Shown here: positions 47,643 to 61,840 of the stretch, piece after piece
Position numbering within the stretch: position 1 is the first letter of the stretch
How the letters are laid out: every line of letters begins with the position of its first letter
From: Panopea generosa
Taxonomy: Eukaryota; Mollusca; Bivalvia; Adapedonta; Hiatellidae
DNA: 64,000 bases
Direction: 5' to 3'
Assembly (NCBI GenBank): GCA_029582155.1
Contig: CM055899.1
Location: forward strand, 54,703,853-54,767,852
Made by a program: the position numbers and the translations under genes
The notes under the pieces: model-generated
Told to the model about the DNA's origin: nothing
Seen by the model: only the letters and a program-made list of their open reading frames with translations
Databases searched by the model: none

Positions 47643-49152
47643 CTGTCAGTGTAAGTCAATGTAATTGATCTGACATGGGCTGTCAATGTAATTGATCTGA
47701 CGTGGGCTGTTAGTGTTGTTGAACCGACGTGGGTTGTCAGTGTAATTGATCTGACGTGGGCGTAATTGATCTGATATCGGCTGTCATTGTAATTGATCTG
47801 ACGTGGGCTGTCAGTGTAATTGATCTGACGTGGGCGTAATTGATCTGATATCGGTTGTCATTGTAATTGATCTGACGTGGTCTGTCAGTGTAATTGATCT
47901 GACGTGGTCGTAATTGATCTGACGTGGGCTGCCAGTGTAATTGATCTGACGTGGACTGTCAGTGTAATTGTTCAGACGTGGGCGTAACAAATCTGACGTG
48001 GGCTGCCAGTGTAATTGACCTGACGTGGGCTGTCAGTGTAATTGATCTGACGTGGGTGTAATTGATCTGACGTGGGCTGTCAATGTAATTGATCTGACGT
48101 GGGCTGTTAGTGTTGTTGAACTGACATGGGTTGTCAATATAATTGATCTTACGTGGGCGTTATTGATCTGACATCGACTGTCATTGTAATTGATCTGACA
48201 TGGGCTGTCAGTGTAATTGATCTGACGTGGGCGTAATTGATCTGACCTGGGCGGCCAGTGTAATTGACCTGACGTGGGCTGTCAGTGTAATTGATCTGAT
48301 GTGGGCGTAATTGATCTGACGTGGGCTGTCAATGTAATTGATTTGACGTGGACTTTCAGTGTAATTGAACTGACGTGGGCTGTCAGTGTTATTGATACAT
48401 GTATGACGTGGACTGTCAGTGTAATTGATCTGACGTGGGCTGTCAGTGTAGTTGATCTGACGTGGGCTGTCAGTGTAATTGACCTGAACTGGTCTGTCAG
48501 TGTTATTGATCTGACGTGTGCGTAATTGATCTGACATGGGCTGTCAATGTAATTGATCTGACGTGGGCTGTTAGTGTTGTTGAACTGACATGGGTTGTCT
48601 ATATAATTGATCTGAAGTGGGCGTTATTGATCTGACATGGACTGTCATTGTAATTGATCTGACATGGGCTGTCAATGTAATTGATCTGACGTGGGCATAA
48701 TTGATCTGACCTAGGCGGCCAGTGTAATTGACCTGACGTGGGCTATCAGTGTAATTGATCTGACGTGGGCTTAATTGATCTGACGTGGGCTGTCAATATA
48801 ATTGATCTGACGTGGACCTTCAGTGTAATTGAACTGACGTGGGCTGTCAGTGTTATTGATACATGTATGACGTAGACTGTCAGTGTAATTGATCTGACAT
48901 GGGCTGTCAGTGTAATTGATCTGACGTGGGCTGTCAGTGTAATTGATCTGAACTGGTCTGTCAGTGTTACTGATCTGACGTGTGCGTAATTGATCTGACA
49001 TGGGCTGTGAATGTAATTGACCTGGGGTGGGCTGTCAATGTAATTGAGCTGACGTGGGCTGTCAGTTTAATTGATCTGAGATGGGCTGTAAATGTAATTG
49101 ACCTGACGTGGGCTGTCAAAGTAATTTATCTGACGTGGGCTATTGATCTGAC
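47643..49152. repeat. 27-bp minisatellite, main array of about 55 units
   Basis: Unit GTAATTGATCTGACGTGGGC followed by TGTCAGT (27 bp), mixed with shortened units of about 17-18 bp that end after GTGGGC. A higher-order period of about 464 bp is visible: GATACATGTATGACG at 48394 and 48858, and CTGTTAGTGTTGTTG at 48104 and 48568. Because 27 is divisible by 3, the array gives artificial frames with a 9-residue repeat (VIDLTWAVS; NYTDSPRQI on the minus strand). Confidence 0.95.
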
Positions 49153-49295
49153 AAAATCAACAAATGACAGAATATAAATAATTGTCCAAAATCATGTAGC
49201 GTCCATGTTTAATGGTTTAAATTCCAACTTGGTAAGCAATGAAAGCAAACACATAACTAATCTCTCACTAAACTAAACTCCCTCCCTCCGTCACT

Positions 49296-49357
<62 letters not shown>

Positions 49358-50577
49358 TCTCTCTTACGGGAGCAACACTTATATCACTACTTAACATACT
49401 CTATTATAAAATATTCCTTATAAACTTTCACTGCTGAACCATTGAAACAGATTAGAAATAGTTTTCAATGTGGATGGAAACGGGTAAACTGTTTAATATA
49501 CGGAAAATGAGGCGCTGTCCCGTTAAATATATTTGTTTTATATACAACACTAGCTGTGTAATTTATAAAGTATTTTATTGCTGTTTACTTTTCTAGTAGC
49601 GCGATGATATCCATGTACTTATCAATTAATATGTCATTGCACGAGGAATTGCTCTTAGCGAGAGGATTTTATGAACAGTAATACGTCATAGCGCGAGGCA
49701 TTTGTCGCAGCGCGAGGATTTTATGAATGGCGTTATGTCATAGAGGGAGGAGGGTAGGTAGGAAAAGGGCGTGCAGTGGGTTTAATACGGCGAAAACACG
49801 CGGAAATTATTGTCCGATATGCAAGACTCTCTAGCAGATGTCCTTAATCTACTTGCCCAGTATGTGTACGTCATCCACATGTCCAGAAGTGGAGGAATAT
49901 TGCAGCTAGTGCTTTGTGTTCAATAGCAATTGTTCTCTATATATTCTATCTACCAGTGTGATTACCATATCCTAAATTTCGATGCACAATCAGTGTTGTT
50001 ACATTGATGTACATTCCAGGACATGACAATACTGAGTCTGGAATACATTCTCTACACATAATTCCGCAGAATTTTGTTACAAATAATATAAATCACATTT
50101 ACATATTGATACTGTGTAACAGAAAGGTTACATTAGAACTGATATTACCCAACTTTTCCTAACTCGTCTCAATTTAGATAATTTAACCAATCTGACGTCG
50201 TGGTGTCAATTAGCGTTCTATTGATAACATTTACCGAGATTTCAATAATTGGCAGACGCAATCATTTAACAGTGCGTATTGAAATTAGATTATCTGAATG
50301 TTCCACAGTACGAATTACAAGATTTCCAGGCGCTTAAGCATATTAGTGAACGAATGCATGCTGCTGATAAATCATTTTTGTTAATGGAGATGATGAGCAT
50401 ACATGTTGTAACATTACCATAAACAGTAAACGCACCATTTGTATTTATCATTATGTGTGAAAAATTTAGTTATCGTATGCAAGAGATGTTAATAAAAAGA
50501 AAATGACTTAAAAGAGATAACTATAATGCTATTAATAAAACTTTCATAGTTTTTTATTGACGTGAATATTATACAAT
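49153..50577. other. Non-coding; CT microsatellite and a 52-bp tandem repeat
   Basis: (CT)n at about 49299-49363 with one interruption. Otherwise AT-rich with nothing recognised apart from the 52-bp repeat listed next. Confidence 0.6.
49628..49755. repeat. Tandem repeat, about 52 bp, 2.4 units
   Basis: ACGTCATAGCGCGAGGCATT and GCGCGAGGATTTTATGAA recur at about 52-bp steps (49630, 49683, 49735), with the third unit partial and diverging to GTCATAGAGGGAGG. Confidence 0.7.
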
Positions 50578-50715
50578 TATCTACCTTTTTAGCGGTCACT
50601 GGTTCAAATTATTTATCCGAGGAAAATGACCATTTACCCAAAGCAGGAAACTATTGACCGAGACTGCTTTGGGTCAATTTAATAATTTAACTGTTAACCA
50701 CTGAAAAGGTAGATA
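50578..50715. mobile_element. 138-bp foldback MITE-like element
   Basis: TATCTACCTTTTTAGCGGTC at the left and the inverse of TATCTACCTTTTCAGTGGTT at the right (17 of 20 matching). Inner arms ACCCAAAGCAG / CTGCTTTGGGT pair as well, so almost the whole element folds into one hairpin. Non-coding. Confidence 0.65.
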
Positions 50716-51081
50716 GTTGTTTCATTATATATATTGAATAACAATAAAAAAGGGTCTAAAATCGAATTACATACAAATGTATTAAAAGTTTTCCCCCACT
50801 TCATTCATACTTTTACTGCGTTTTTTAACAGTAAAGCATATTCAAAAATATTGTTTGTAGCCTTTGTATGTCTGATCTCCACTAACAACTTCAATATATT
50901 CTCTGACTTAAAATATTTTCAACAAATCAAAGTACAATGCCACCAGTATTTAGCTACATTCTGAATCCGCTCTTGATCAAAACAACGTCATCAATGCCAA
51001 TACGTATACAACCTGATATCATTATATAAACATCAGTTGTGAAAAATAGCTAAATTGTATTTTAGCGTTGAAAAGATGGTA
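50716..51081. other. Non-coding before segmental duplication copy 2
   Basis: AT-rich. The frame at 50734-50964 has no recognisable domain. Confidence 0.45.
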
Positions 51082-51208
51082 CATTTAACTGTTGCTTTAT
51101 CGAGTTTTATCCAAAAGCGCAAATGGAGCTTGAATGGACAATCAGCATGAGAACGGAAAGAACGTTTCCTTTGAACTATTGACTCGGTAATTGGGTTGTA
51201 TAAATTTG

Positions 51209-52061
51209 ATAGCTAGTATTAAATAAATTAAATGTTGAGTTATCATATATGTATTCCTTTGTTTTATTCTTTTGGATTAAAATTAATATATGTAATTCAA
51301 TTTAACAGAACACTTCATTACCACAAATATTAGACATGTTATTTGTGTTTACTATTTAAGCGTTATTTTAAGAAAACGTCCATGAATTATTTTGGAACAA
51401 ATACAATTACCATTAACTAATAATGCTCTAAAAGTCACTTTTAACACCAGTAATGTCTCATTGCAGAATATGCTATGATAGGATTTTCTACTCCTCTGCA
51501 GTACGAAATTACAGCCACTATGAACCACATTAAACTTTTAAAACTAAACTACATAAACCACTTTTTAGCGCGAGAATCGTGTAACCTTCCCCAAATATAG
51601 TGACAAGTATATATTTTAGAAAACCAACCTAACGACTGCGTACTCAATAGAATGGTGAATATTTTATTTATTTTGTTTTATATTTATGCTGTAACTGATA
51701 TACTTTCAACCTAGAATCTACATCTAGAAATCATGTGTGACCAATATGATCTAACAGCTCGATTCAGCAAGATGAATATATTTTTTATTTTTGTTCTCTA
51801 TAGATTGAAGGATTAGAGGATATATATGTATTTGGACAATGATAATAAGATATTCTTCCCGGCAAATATATTATTCAACATTGTGATTAAATGGTTTATC
51901 TCATTTAAATACATTTTTTTATCTCTACCAATTCACAATATTGCCAAAACTCTACACCAACGTTTAATTCGTCGCGGTTTAAAGACATTATACAGTGAAT
52001 TAGTTCATTTGAAGCGCATGATATACTAGTAGAGCACCGAACCTAAGATCGGAGGGTCGTG
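51209..52061. other. 853 bp present only in duplication copy 2
   Basis: Begins after TAAATTTG and ends at the B box of the SINE-like copy. It is AT-rich; a frame at 51826-52029 has no recognisable domain. Probably lost from copy 1 by deletion, because copy 1 starts mid-SINE. Confidence 0.6.
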
Positions 52062-52190
52062 GGTTCAATCCTCCACCACGACTATGTGTGGTGTCCTTGA
52101 GCTAGACACTTTTTCCACATGTGCTTAATACTAGTTCTTCCCGGCGTGACTTCGAGCGTGATTTGCATATTAAGTAATTTACTTCGTAAT
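52023..52190 (+). repeat. SINE-like family A copy with complete head
   Basis: TAGTAGAGCACCGAACCTAA (A-box side), GATCGGAGGGTCGTGGGTTC and AATCCTCC (B box), then ACTATGTGTGGTGTCCTTGA. This is the best head of the family in the plus orientation. Confidence 0.75.
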
Positions 52191-55100
52191 AAAAATAGGA
52201 AATAGAAGGCTAAACTAATAAAGTTCCTTGAAATATTATTTACTTTTCATTCAAACTTAACTCTGCCACATACTGACAAGCAACCCGGTGCAATTTTCTC
52301 TATTAAATTTGATTTACTACGCCTCCAGAGTTTCTCCCGCCTTATCAACACTGAATGTCTTCAGAGAGATAATCATTGATGCATCCTTTAACATTCTATG
52401 GGTACGAATGCTGCTTTGACATTCCATAGATGTTGTTTCCGTCTCATTGATACGAAATGATTAGACTGCAAATAGGTAGACTTTGCCTGTTAATATAAAT
52501 GTTTGTATTTTATTACCCCACACACAGACACACAGACACACAGACACACACACAGATACAAACCCACACCCACATACATGTTCAAACCCACACCCACACA
52601 TAAACATCCCCAAACAGACCCCCCCCCCACACCCCCCAATCACTTCATTGCTGAAAACCATTGGTGTTTATAACATTGTTTCGCTATGTCCTTTACTGTT
52701 TATACCATAATGCATTTAAGTTTAGGTCATTCAACTCATTTACACAAAACAAAAAAGTGTATGTTCGCGTCCTTAATATACAAACACTTGCCAACAGCAG
52801 CAAACTATACGGTCTGAATAGGGCACTAAATAGTTATAAAGTGTTGGGAGTATATTTAGGAAGCGAAACAAAATATTGCATGTGCATTAGATTGTACGTA
52901 TGCCATTCACAGTTTTCTATCAGTCCAGTGTTCATTGTGGTAATTGAAGTAAATTACGTTTTTAATCACAATATTATATCTATATAACAGCACTTTTCAT
53001 TCACAGTTTTCTATCAGTCCATTGTACGTTGTGGTAATTGAAGTAAATTACGTTTTTAATCACTATATTTTATCTGTATAACAGCACTTTTCATTCACAG
53101 TTTTCTATCAGTCCATTGTACATTGTGGTAATTGAAGTTAATTATGTTTGCAAGTCGCCGTGTCCAATATGGTTTTCACCATAATATGTATAAATACAAT
53201 TTATTCCCATCATTGTACAAAACACTGTAAAGTGATATCATTTATTCTATACCTCAATCTTAAAGAAATTTATCATTAGAGTAAAGAAAAATCAAGATCC
53301 TTTTTAATAAACTTAAGGTGTGTTCAATGCAGCAGACACATGGCGGAAGATATTCAGATTTTCTCAACTTCATCGTCATGCGGAACATATTGTTGGTTGA
53401 TTGTTTTTATCGTTGAAATTTCTATTAAATTTATTTCCTTTTTGTTAGTCGTCATTTTGAATTTTGAACTGAATAATACAAAATGTATTCAATAAACTTC
53501 TAACAGATTGTACGATCACGTGGTAACATCTTGAGTAGGTGATTGGCTATACACTTACATGTATAGAATATATGTTATTTCTTAACCAGACATTTATCTT
53601 GTTGCTATTATCTATTGATTTTATCCTAGATTTAATATTATAATTTATGATACAAAAATGTATCATATTATGCATTAAAAGAAATACTGTAAGGGGTGCA
53701 AATGTTGGTACCTATGGTAACAACCTACATGCTATCTATACACGGTATCGCTGTATGAATAAATATAGTATTCAAAACAGCGCAGCCTGACAATATTTTT
53801 TGACAACTCGGAACTATAGCTACAATGGCCTATAACGAACAGCTGCACTAAGCCGTAGTTGTGTAAGTTTCATCAGACAATGTTATACATTGGTTTCAAG
53901 GTTTTCAATTTTGTAACTAAATATATATTAAATGATAATTGATATTTTATTTAAAACGAGATTTAGTGAACATTTTTAAACATTTATTTTTGAATAATTA
54001 TTTTGAAATATCATAGAATATTATTCATCTATTTATTATTTCTGAATGAAATTTCGTCGGAACGGACACATAACGCAATATAACAATAAAAGAGCAGGTG
54101 TTTTTATATTATAGACTGTGCGTTAGAGATTTATCCTAAAGATAGTGCACAATTTATGTGCTTGTGCTTTATCTCATATTATATCTTATTTTCTTTAACG
54201 ATGCATCCGTTTCCTTCAACTGAGCTAGTACTTAAATATATTATACCTTTTTTAAAACTTTTATAAACGGGTTTATGACCACATGATGATGTAATAAATT
54301 TAAAACAAATCTGAAATAAATTAGTTTCCGCATTTGAATCAAGTTTATTAGTTTAAGTGTTGTTGCTTTGTGTTGTCTTAATTGGTGGCCTATTACTCTG
54401 TCGTTGGCGCAATTTAAGGTATTTTCCTTATTATAAACGATTTAAATACTGATTGTTGTATATATGTATATAACAGCAATATTATGTGTTAACTATCTTT
54501 ATTTTAGTTTAGTATTGTTCTGACCAGTGTCCTTAATCAGTGTTCTACTCTTTGTATTTCAATTACAGGATTGTTTTTCACAAAATAACTAAGTCAATTT
54601 GACAACTTCTATACTCAATTTATAATCGTCGTATATTGTTGCATCTAAAAAAATGCATCATTTTCTGCCTGACTTGAGCCAATATTTGTATCATATGTTC
54701 AAAAACATTTTTTAAAATGCACCCCAGGTTGTTGTATGTGTTATTTCATGGTAAATTCACATCGCACTGTTATTAGATGACAATATTTGTGTCGATGATT
54801 AAATCATGTTGAAACTAAATTGCTAGACACTGGGTTCAATTAATGGTTTGTAGCGCGTTGCACAGTCGTACATCACCAGATTTCCGATTATTCGTGGTTT
54901 CCATTCTCCGCAACACTTTTTATGTAAAAATAAAATGTAGATTGAACAAATTGAATAATAAGAATGAACCTAGAAAATGATTAATTATGAACTTTTATAT
55001 TAACGCCATTTGTGAGCTACAGTGGTTTTATATATTCTTGCCATGGAACCATACTGAGCAAAATTGAATAATGCACAGTCCTCTGCAGAGATCGATGACA

Positions 55101-58100
55101 ATCCTTTTTTTATCTGGACCATTATTGGCAGCATACTGTCTGTTTAGTTCAATAATGTAATGTATACATACAAGGGACGTTTAATAAATAACATTGTAAT
55201 ATAGAACATTTTAGTAGTTTATGATCATTTTAACATGTTGAAGTCTAGATTATTGTTTTCTCAATCAGCCGAGTTTCAGCAAATGCATATATCTATTAGA
55301 CAGTGATAAGACATTGTACACGTTTGTTTCTATTATTAAATACTGAGTTTCCCATCATTCTAAATTAAATCAATATATTGTTATTGAATTTGTAACACTG
55401 GCACTGCACAGTGCATTAAACTTCTTTGGATACCAACTAAATTTCATTTCAAACTTGCCGATGTAATAACCTGAAAGTCAACTAGGGACGCTCTTTTTTT
55501 ACAATCTTAGCGTGGTTTACTGAGCCTCCATTGTTTTCCCCGCCACATCAACATTAACTGTCGGCAATTGGATATTCGCTCATGGATTCCGTGAAATACC
55601 TAATACTGGATAACAGTACTCCTTTGTCTGTCAACAGATGCTCTTTTCTCTAAACGTTAATTGCTGTCTTTGTCTTATTGAGATAAATTCATCAGACTAC
55701 AAACACCTGTACATATCATTAGTGGGAAATGGAACTGCTCTTCCAGATTAGACTTCACATTTGTTCGGTTTAGTATCGATAGGAGTGCGCATAATACGAT
55801 TTACTGAGACGCGTTTTAGTTCTTTGTTCGTTTTCACTTGGGTGAATGTCTGGTAAATTCTTTCATCACATTTGTTTAAAAATATAATGACTTTTAGGCT
55901 TTAGTATTTTATTAGAGTGTCACATACAAAAGTTACAATAATAGTCATATATAAAATACAATCAAACTTTCATATCCAGCCGTAATTACTACCTATGAGA
56001 CACTTTAAACATTTTTTATTCACAAAGTAAAACGCATATACACGTATACATATATATGCTTAAATATATACACGTAAGCAAACATATATATACATATACA
56101 CATACACATAGTACACACACATATATATTGAATAAATGTGTGACATAATGTAGCTATCCGGAGCTATGTCTTAACAAAAGGGGGTATACTTAAAGGGTGC
56201 AACACAATATCTGAGCGGGCATATATGTGTTTCAGCAAAAATAAAGTGATATATTTGGGAGTTTGGGAGTGTGTTGTGAAGTGGGGCGATAGGCGTGCAT
56301 CGCGGTTTCTTAAAAGTTGATTCTCCAAAGCATGCAGTTGAAATGCTCTGACGGGTATTTTACATAAAAACGATTTCTCTTTGCTGTCTTTGCAATAGGT
56401 GATTACTTTCAAATTGGTAAATTGGAAACATCGTTAATTTACAAAATATTACGTACATCCATATTACTCCGCGGTAAATAGTGAATTCTTTAACGTGAAT
56501 AGTGCGATTTTCATCAGCCGTGGTAATACATGTGAGTGATGTTTTATCTATATATGTATTAGACAATCGAAATTCAATTTGAAACCAGACTAATAAATGA
56601 TGTAAAATTTTCAGTTTTAAACAATAAAGCAATACTCACATTGTGTATCATTATTTATCGAAAAGTTCGTTACTTAGGTAAAATTAACTGACACATATTG
56701 GAATGTAATAGCAAATGTTTTCTGTAAAATATACCTGACACGAGATATTTATTCTGCAGATAAATTTGATAATTTTATAATTATCTCGTATTTTATCAGA
56801 GTTTGTTAAAGCGTCATAACCTGTGTGCCATTTTAATCAAATAAATTTATGGTATATTTGTAACATTTAGCATAAATTGTGACCATTTGGAACATACCCG
56901 GTGCAAAACTGTTGTTTATCATCTCAGACGTGTTTTGATCACGATACTGTCGCCGTTATTTAAATTATTCTTAACCCGTGGAATAGCGCAAATAATTAAG
57001 CATAATCTGATACTGGTTGTATCCGTAAACGTCAGGAAATTTCGCGGCATCATCGATTAATTGTTTCAACGTCACACATAACTAACACAGAAAGCAGGAC
57101 TTTCTATATGTATTTATTTCTTACCTTATTACAACTCTATATAATAACTTCACTAAATTCTATTAACACATATGCACGCTTCTAAACATAGTTCAAACAC
57201 GTTCCCCATTTAAGTATAACAGTTCATATCTAAAACTCAACTGCATGTTAACCAGCATCTCTACTCAAAACCAAACCATACTAAAACGCGTCTTAATTTC
57301 CCAACTTTCCAAAGTATTCCTTATAAACTGAAACCCGTCTTTTCTTCTTGCCTCCCGAAGTAAAACTAATCTGACTTTAAAAACTTGTAGATTGCACTCT
57401 TCCAATTAAGGTGACAGCTAATGTATATCCCCCATATTGATGCGTATATGTGCTGGCTAGATGTCCACTTATTTCCCTTAAAAATGTTCACTACCTGTTG
57501 CAAATCTTTGACAGTGTAATTTATCAAAAGTTCCAATTAATTAGAACCTCCCTGATTAATGACTAAATGCATGTAGAAATATCTTACACCAGTATTATAT
57601 TGGGTTTAATTTTTACATTATCAAACTAATAAAATACAATAATTAATAAGTGACTGATTATAATACATAATCCCAGGTAAGCGGTAAAGTTTAAAATTAG
57701 ATATATATCGCCGTTCTTGTTTAATTCCTACACAGCTTCAGATATCCAAGAAAAGGGCTGAAATATAATGAAAAAAAAATATTTGTCCATATATTCATGT
57801 AAACCTTTACTATGTTTAGCGACCGATATAATACTGGAGAGATACGGAATTGGCCTAAAACATAAAACTAAATCAAACATTCCGCGATAATTTCCGTCAG
57901 TGAAGCAATAAATTTGCATATAATAACTACTAATCAGTAAATATATATTTACAAACCGATGTGTTAACGTGTTAATAGGTTATTGGCTGTTATAAATGCA
58001 TCAATGTCAATGATAATTAACAAATATGTTTGCCATTCGTATCTCCAGATACTGGTTATGCTGTTTTAAACGAGGACAACGTTTAATTTAACCGGTATAT

Positions 58101-61100
58101 ATAAACCAATGTCCTTGTTTCAAAAATATAATTATATGACCACACAATGACTTTTAAACACTTAATCGACACACTATTTTAGGTTACATTATTGAGAATT
58201 ATTGTGATGTATTAATTTATATTTTGTATATTTAGTTGATGATAATATGAGACATTTTGTTTTCAATTGATACGTTTTAAATATTGTTTTACCACTACAT
58301 AATGCCTTGCTAACTAAATAATAACTGGCAAGCGTACTAAATGCGATTATCAATGGAACGATAATACAAATTGTTTATGGAGATTGACAAATTGATGTGT
58401 TCGTGGTATTTGGATATCAGCATTTTAAAGGACACACAATTAAATGTTTTATTTACATGAAAACATGTTCAATGATGCATTGCGAAATCCACATTATGAA
58501 ATAAACAATCAGGCTTTAATAACTTGATTGACAGCTAGGCATTGCTCCAATCGTTCAGATATTCCATAGCGGACGTAAGAGAATTCATACAAATGCGTTC
58601 TTGTTATCTATGACATGTATCATGCCTAATACGCGCTGATATAATCAGTTGTAATAAGGCCACACGGGCTACAATTAATCCCTGTTAAACACAAGATAAG
58701 TTTACACAATAAGGAAATAGTTATTGTAGTTTTAACATCGTGTTTTCAATCATTTAATCAATCTTAAGTTGTCAAGCCACTTAGATATAAAAAATATATT
58801 ACAATTCTACATATATACGTGTATAGGTTTTGAAGTAATACGATAACCTTCTTTCAGAGAGCTACTTGCTAATTTGGAATATTCTTCCTGTCCCTATACA
58901 GTCGCCATGGATATTATAATAGTTTTTAAACACCGAATATAAGCATCAGACCCTGACAAACCTGTTATATTTAGCATTTATGGTATTGCCTACATTTTAA
59001 ATATAAAATATGCAACGGTTCAATGTGTTTTGGTCACTGGCAGAACACCAAAAGCATACAATAATTACTAATTAACCATGACTACTAACTGCATATGGCG
59101 TTACAAATTGTCAGATTAATGTTTACGTAAATGACGTTAAATGTGAACCAGAGTTAGTTTTATCTGATGAAATTGAACGTTACAGTCAGTTTGCAAAAGA
59201 AAAAAAATGTTTATAATTATAGTCCCATTCATCAGAACTCAAATGATGGTGCCTTCAGATTTGTTCACTAAGTATTAACTATTTGTAATGTTGGGAGGCG
59301 TATAAATGTATACTATTTGAAACGGTACATTTTTCTTTTTATTGCACCATGTTATTTCAATACCAAATTTCAGAAGAACGGTTTGTGTAGAAGCTGATAT
59401 TTCCATATTTCTGTTTATGTCCAGAAGTGTTAATGATGAAGATTAATTTAATTTAATTGACTCTAAATATTGTCGTAGGTCTTTTTAAACTGCCTATGTC
59501 GTTTTTCTACTTCAAGCTCATATAACGTTAAACAAATAAACACTTAATCGGTATTGGATTACAAGTACTATGTAAACATGTCCCTCCAATGGTTTTTAGG
59601 CATAATAGACTAATAACGTCTCACTACACGGTTCCCCTCCTTCTATAACGGTAGCATTCTTCATGCGTTAAATAGGAGTCCTATGTAATTGTGTTGGAAA
59701 TAAAGCCAAAATTGTTAATATTGGCTGTGATTTCTTGCTTCAATACTGAATAGAGCAGAATAAGTCGTACTGTATACTGCAAATAATCATCACTGGGGTT
59801 AAAAGGTGACTTTTAATGAGTTTTAACAGATGTGTGTAAAAATCTGTTTAACCCTTTACTTCACATAGACGCCTGTGGACACCTAATATAGACGCCATTG
59901 GACACCTCTTATATAGATGGCTTTTGAAATATTGGGTGAATTATGTTTATATTGACTGAAAGTGTGGAAAAACGCGTATTTATGGGGTAAAGGGTTAAGA
60001 CTTGTGATAATTTGTGATGAACAAAATTCAACTATTAGGTGTGATCTTTGTAAGTTATAATTCTCACTACAGAGATGTCCTTATGTTAAGTGACGACATG
60101 GCATTAAATGCTTACTGTGTTAATTGGTTTCAAAGAAATGTCTTTTTGTACATATGAAGGACTATGTAGGGGCTTACTATACAAAACGAGAGCGCACTGA
60201 TTTAATCAGAAATGAATTTATTTTATAGCAGACGAATGACTTTTGGAACAACCCATCTTGAAAATATTATTGAAGTGAATGACTCCACGGACTAAAATAA
60301 CTGGATATGGTTTTATTTAATTATGTGTTAGTAAGTAATACATCAGCCTTTCAAATACTTAACTTTCTTTATAATTGGAATCGCCTCATTTCCGATATTT
60401 GCTATTGACTATGGCCACGTATTGAATTTTTCTGAAGTGTGCATTATGTCAAAATTACAACTTTGAGAAGCAACTATTGGTTTTGTCAAATTAGTTTCCG
60501 TCGCACCTTGTCTTTCCAGGGTAGTTAATTAACTTGTCTAGATCTTTTGATTTATTTGGATAATGTTATCTTTATACTTAAATATTATTTATTCATTAAG
60601 TAGCACCTGCCGTGGTTACATTTCCGATGTGTGGAAAATGATAATTGGTACGATTGCATTAACGCCACTTCGAATCGTCCTATCATAATTCCCGCATCTG
60701 TCTGGACTAGTAATCGCTCCGCAAGTTGTGAGTTTTATTAGGAATACACGATTACACAATCATATGTTAATTGGTAAAATTGTATCAGTTTACTGCTTAC
60801 TGTGACATTTAGAGACTCAAGAGAAAAATGATTAGTATTTTTACTAAATACACTCTAGTATTTATAATATTAAATAAACGTCCTATTTTGCGCTTTTTGA
60901 CATGACATATTACCTTCGACATTATACGAACAAGAGTAAAATATTTTGAAATTAATACTTATATTCAAAGAATAAGTGCCTATTTATGTTATCACCGAAT
61001 GAACAATATTCATTTTAACTTATTGCATACACATTCGTAAAAGTTATTCAGTGAGAAAATCAGAATGAAGTTTTTGTGTTTGAAGCATATTTTCCAATCA

Positions 61101-61149
61101 TTTCGGTTGTTATATACTAGTTGGATTTTAATTCCATTTCTTAAATATA
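52191..61149. other. Copy 2 duplicated non-coding DNA
   Basis: Counterpart of 8230-17469 without the LTR. CA tract about 52525-52560 and poly-C about 52619-52628. CATTCACAGTTTTCTATCAG repeat present three times near 52905-53110. TA/CA-rich segment at 56030-56130. No gene recognised. Confidence 0.6.
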
Positions 61150-61782
61150 TTTAGAGCTACGAGGGTCATTCATTATATAATGCAACCTATCACATAAATC
61201 GTTTATTATGAAAAAGTAATATCCCCTGTGGTCAATGCCCGATGTCCATCGCTTCGGCAGATCTTCTTTTCCCGTTGCTAGGTGGCAACCGTACTCATAT
61301 ACCCTCACCTGCTCGGCCACGGCAATTTCAATCTTCTCTATGTAAGCGAATCACATTCTCCTCATTAGTCTTGGGAATAAGTCATAATCACAGGGGCTAA
61401 TGTCAGGAGAATATGGAGGATGGTCCAGTCTTTCCCATTCATATTCCGCAAAAGACACATCCTGTGAAGTTTGCGGTGTGGCGTTGTCATTAAGTATGAT
61501 TGGACCGGCTCGAGTTCGTGGTGTACCACTCGGCCAATTGTCGCTTCATTTCTTGTTCGTGTTATCTAATCCACGTCTCATCTATAGCAACGATTTTTTA
61601 AAGAAAGTCCCGTCCTTCTGCATTAAAACGCCAAAATAGGTTGGTCGCGACTGTCAGCCGACTTTCAATTTGATCCGACGTTAGGCGATATGACACCGGT
61701 CGTTCGGAAACGTTGTGCATTTTTAAACGGTTCCGTATAATTGAATGAACAGACTGATGTCCAATTCCTGTTATGTGATATG
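61150..61782 (-). pseudogene. Mariner (DD34D-type) transposase pseudogene, copy 2
   Basis: Paralogue of 17470-18090 created by the segmental duplication, with the same stops and frame changes plus a few private substitutions. The blocks HSIIRNRLKMHNVSERPVSY, DETW near 61580 and HPPYSPDIS near 61410 remain visible on the minus strand. Because the disabling changes are shared, the element was already dead before the duplication. The 5' side ends at a long G-run. Confidence 0.85.
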
Positions 61783-61784
61783 AT

Positions 61785-61819
<35 letters not shown>

Positions 61820-61840
61820 GGGGGGGGGGGTGGGGTGGGC
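61785..61840. repeat. Poly-G tract (33 G, then interrupted G-runs)
   Basis: The paralogous site in copy 1 (18099-18121) is only about 23 bp of mixed G/A/C. Either the tract expanded after duplication or the assembly is wrong here. Confidence 0.9.

Noticed and set aside
48208..49177. Frames with 9-residue repeats (VIDLTWAVS, NYTDSPRQI)
   Set aside because: Translations of the 27-bp minisatellite; both strands are open equally, so there is no coding bias.
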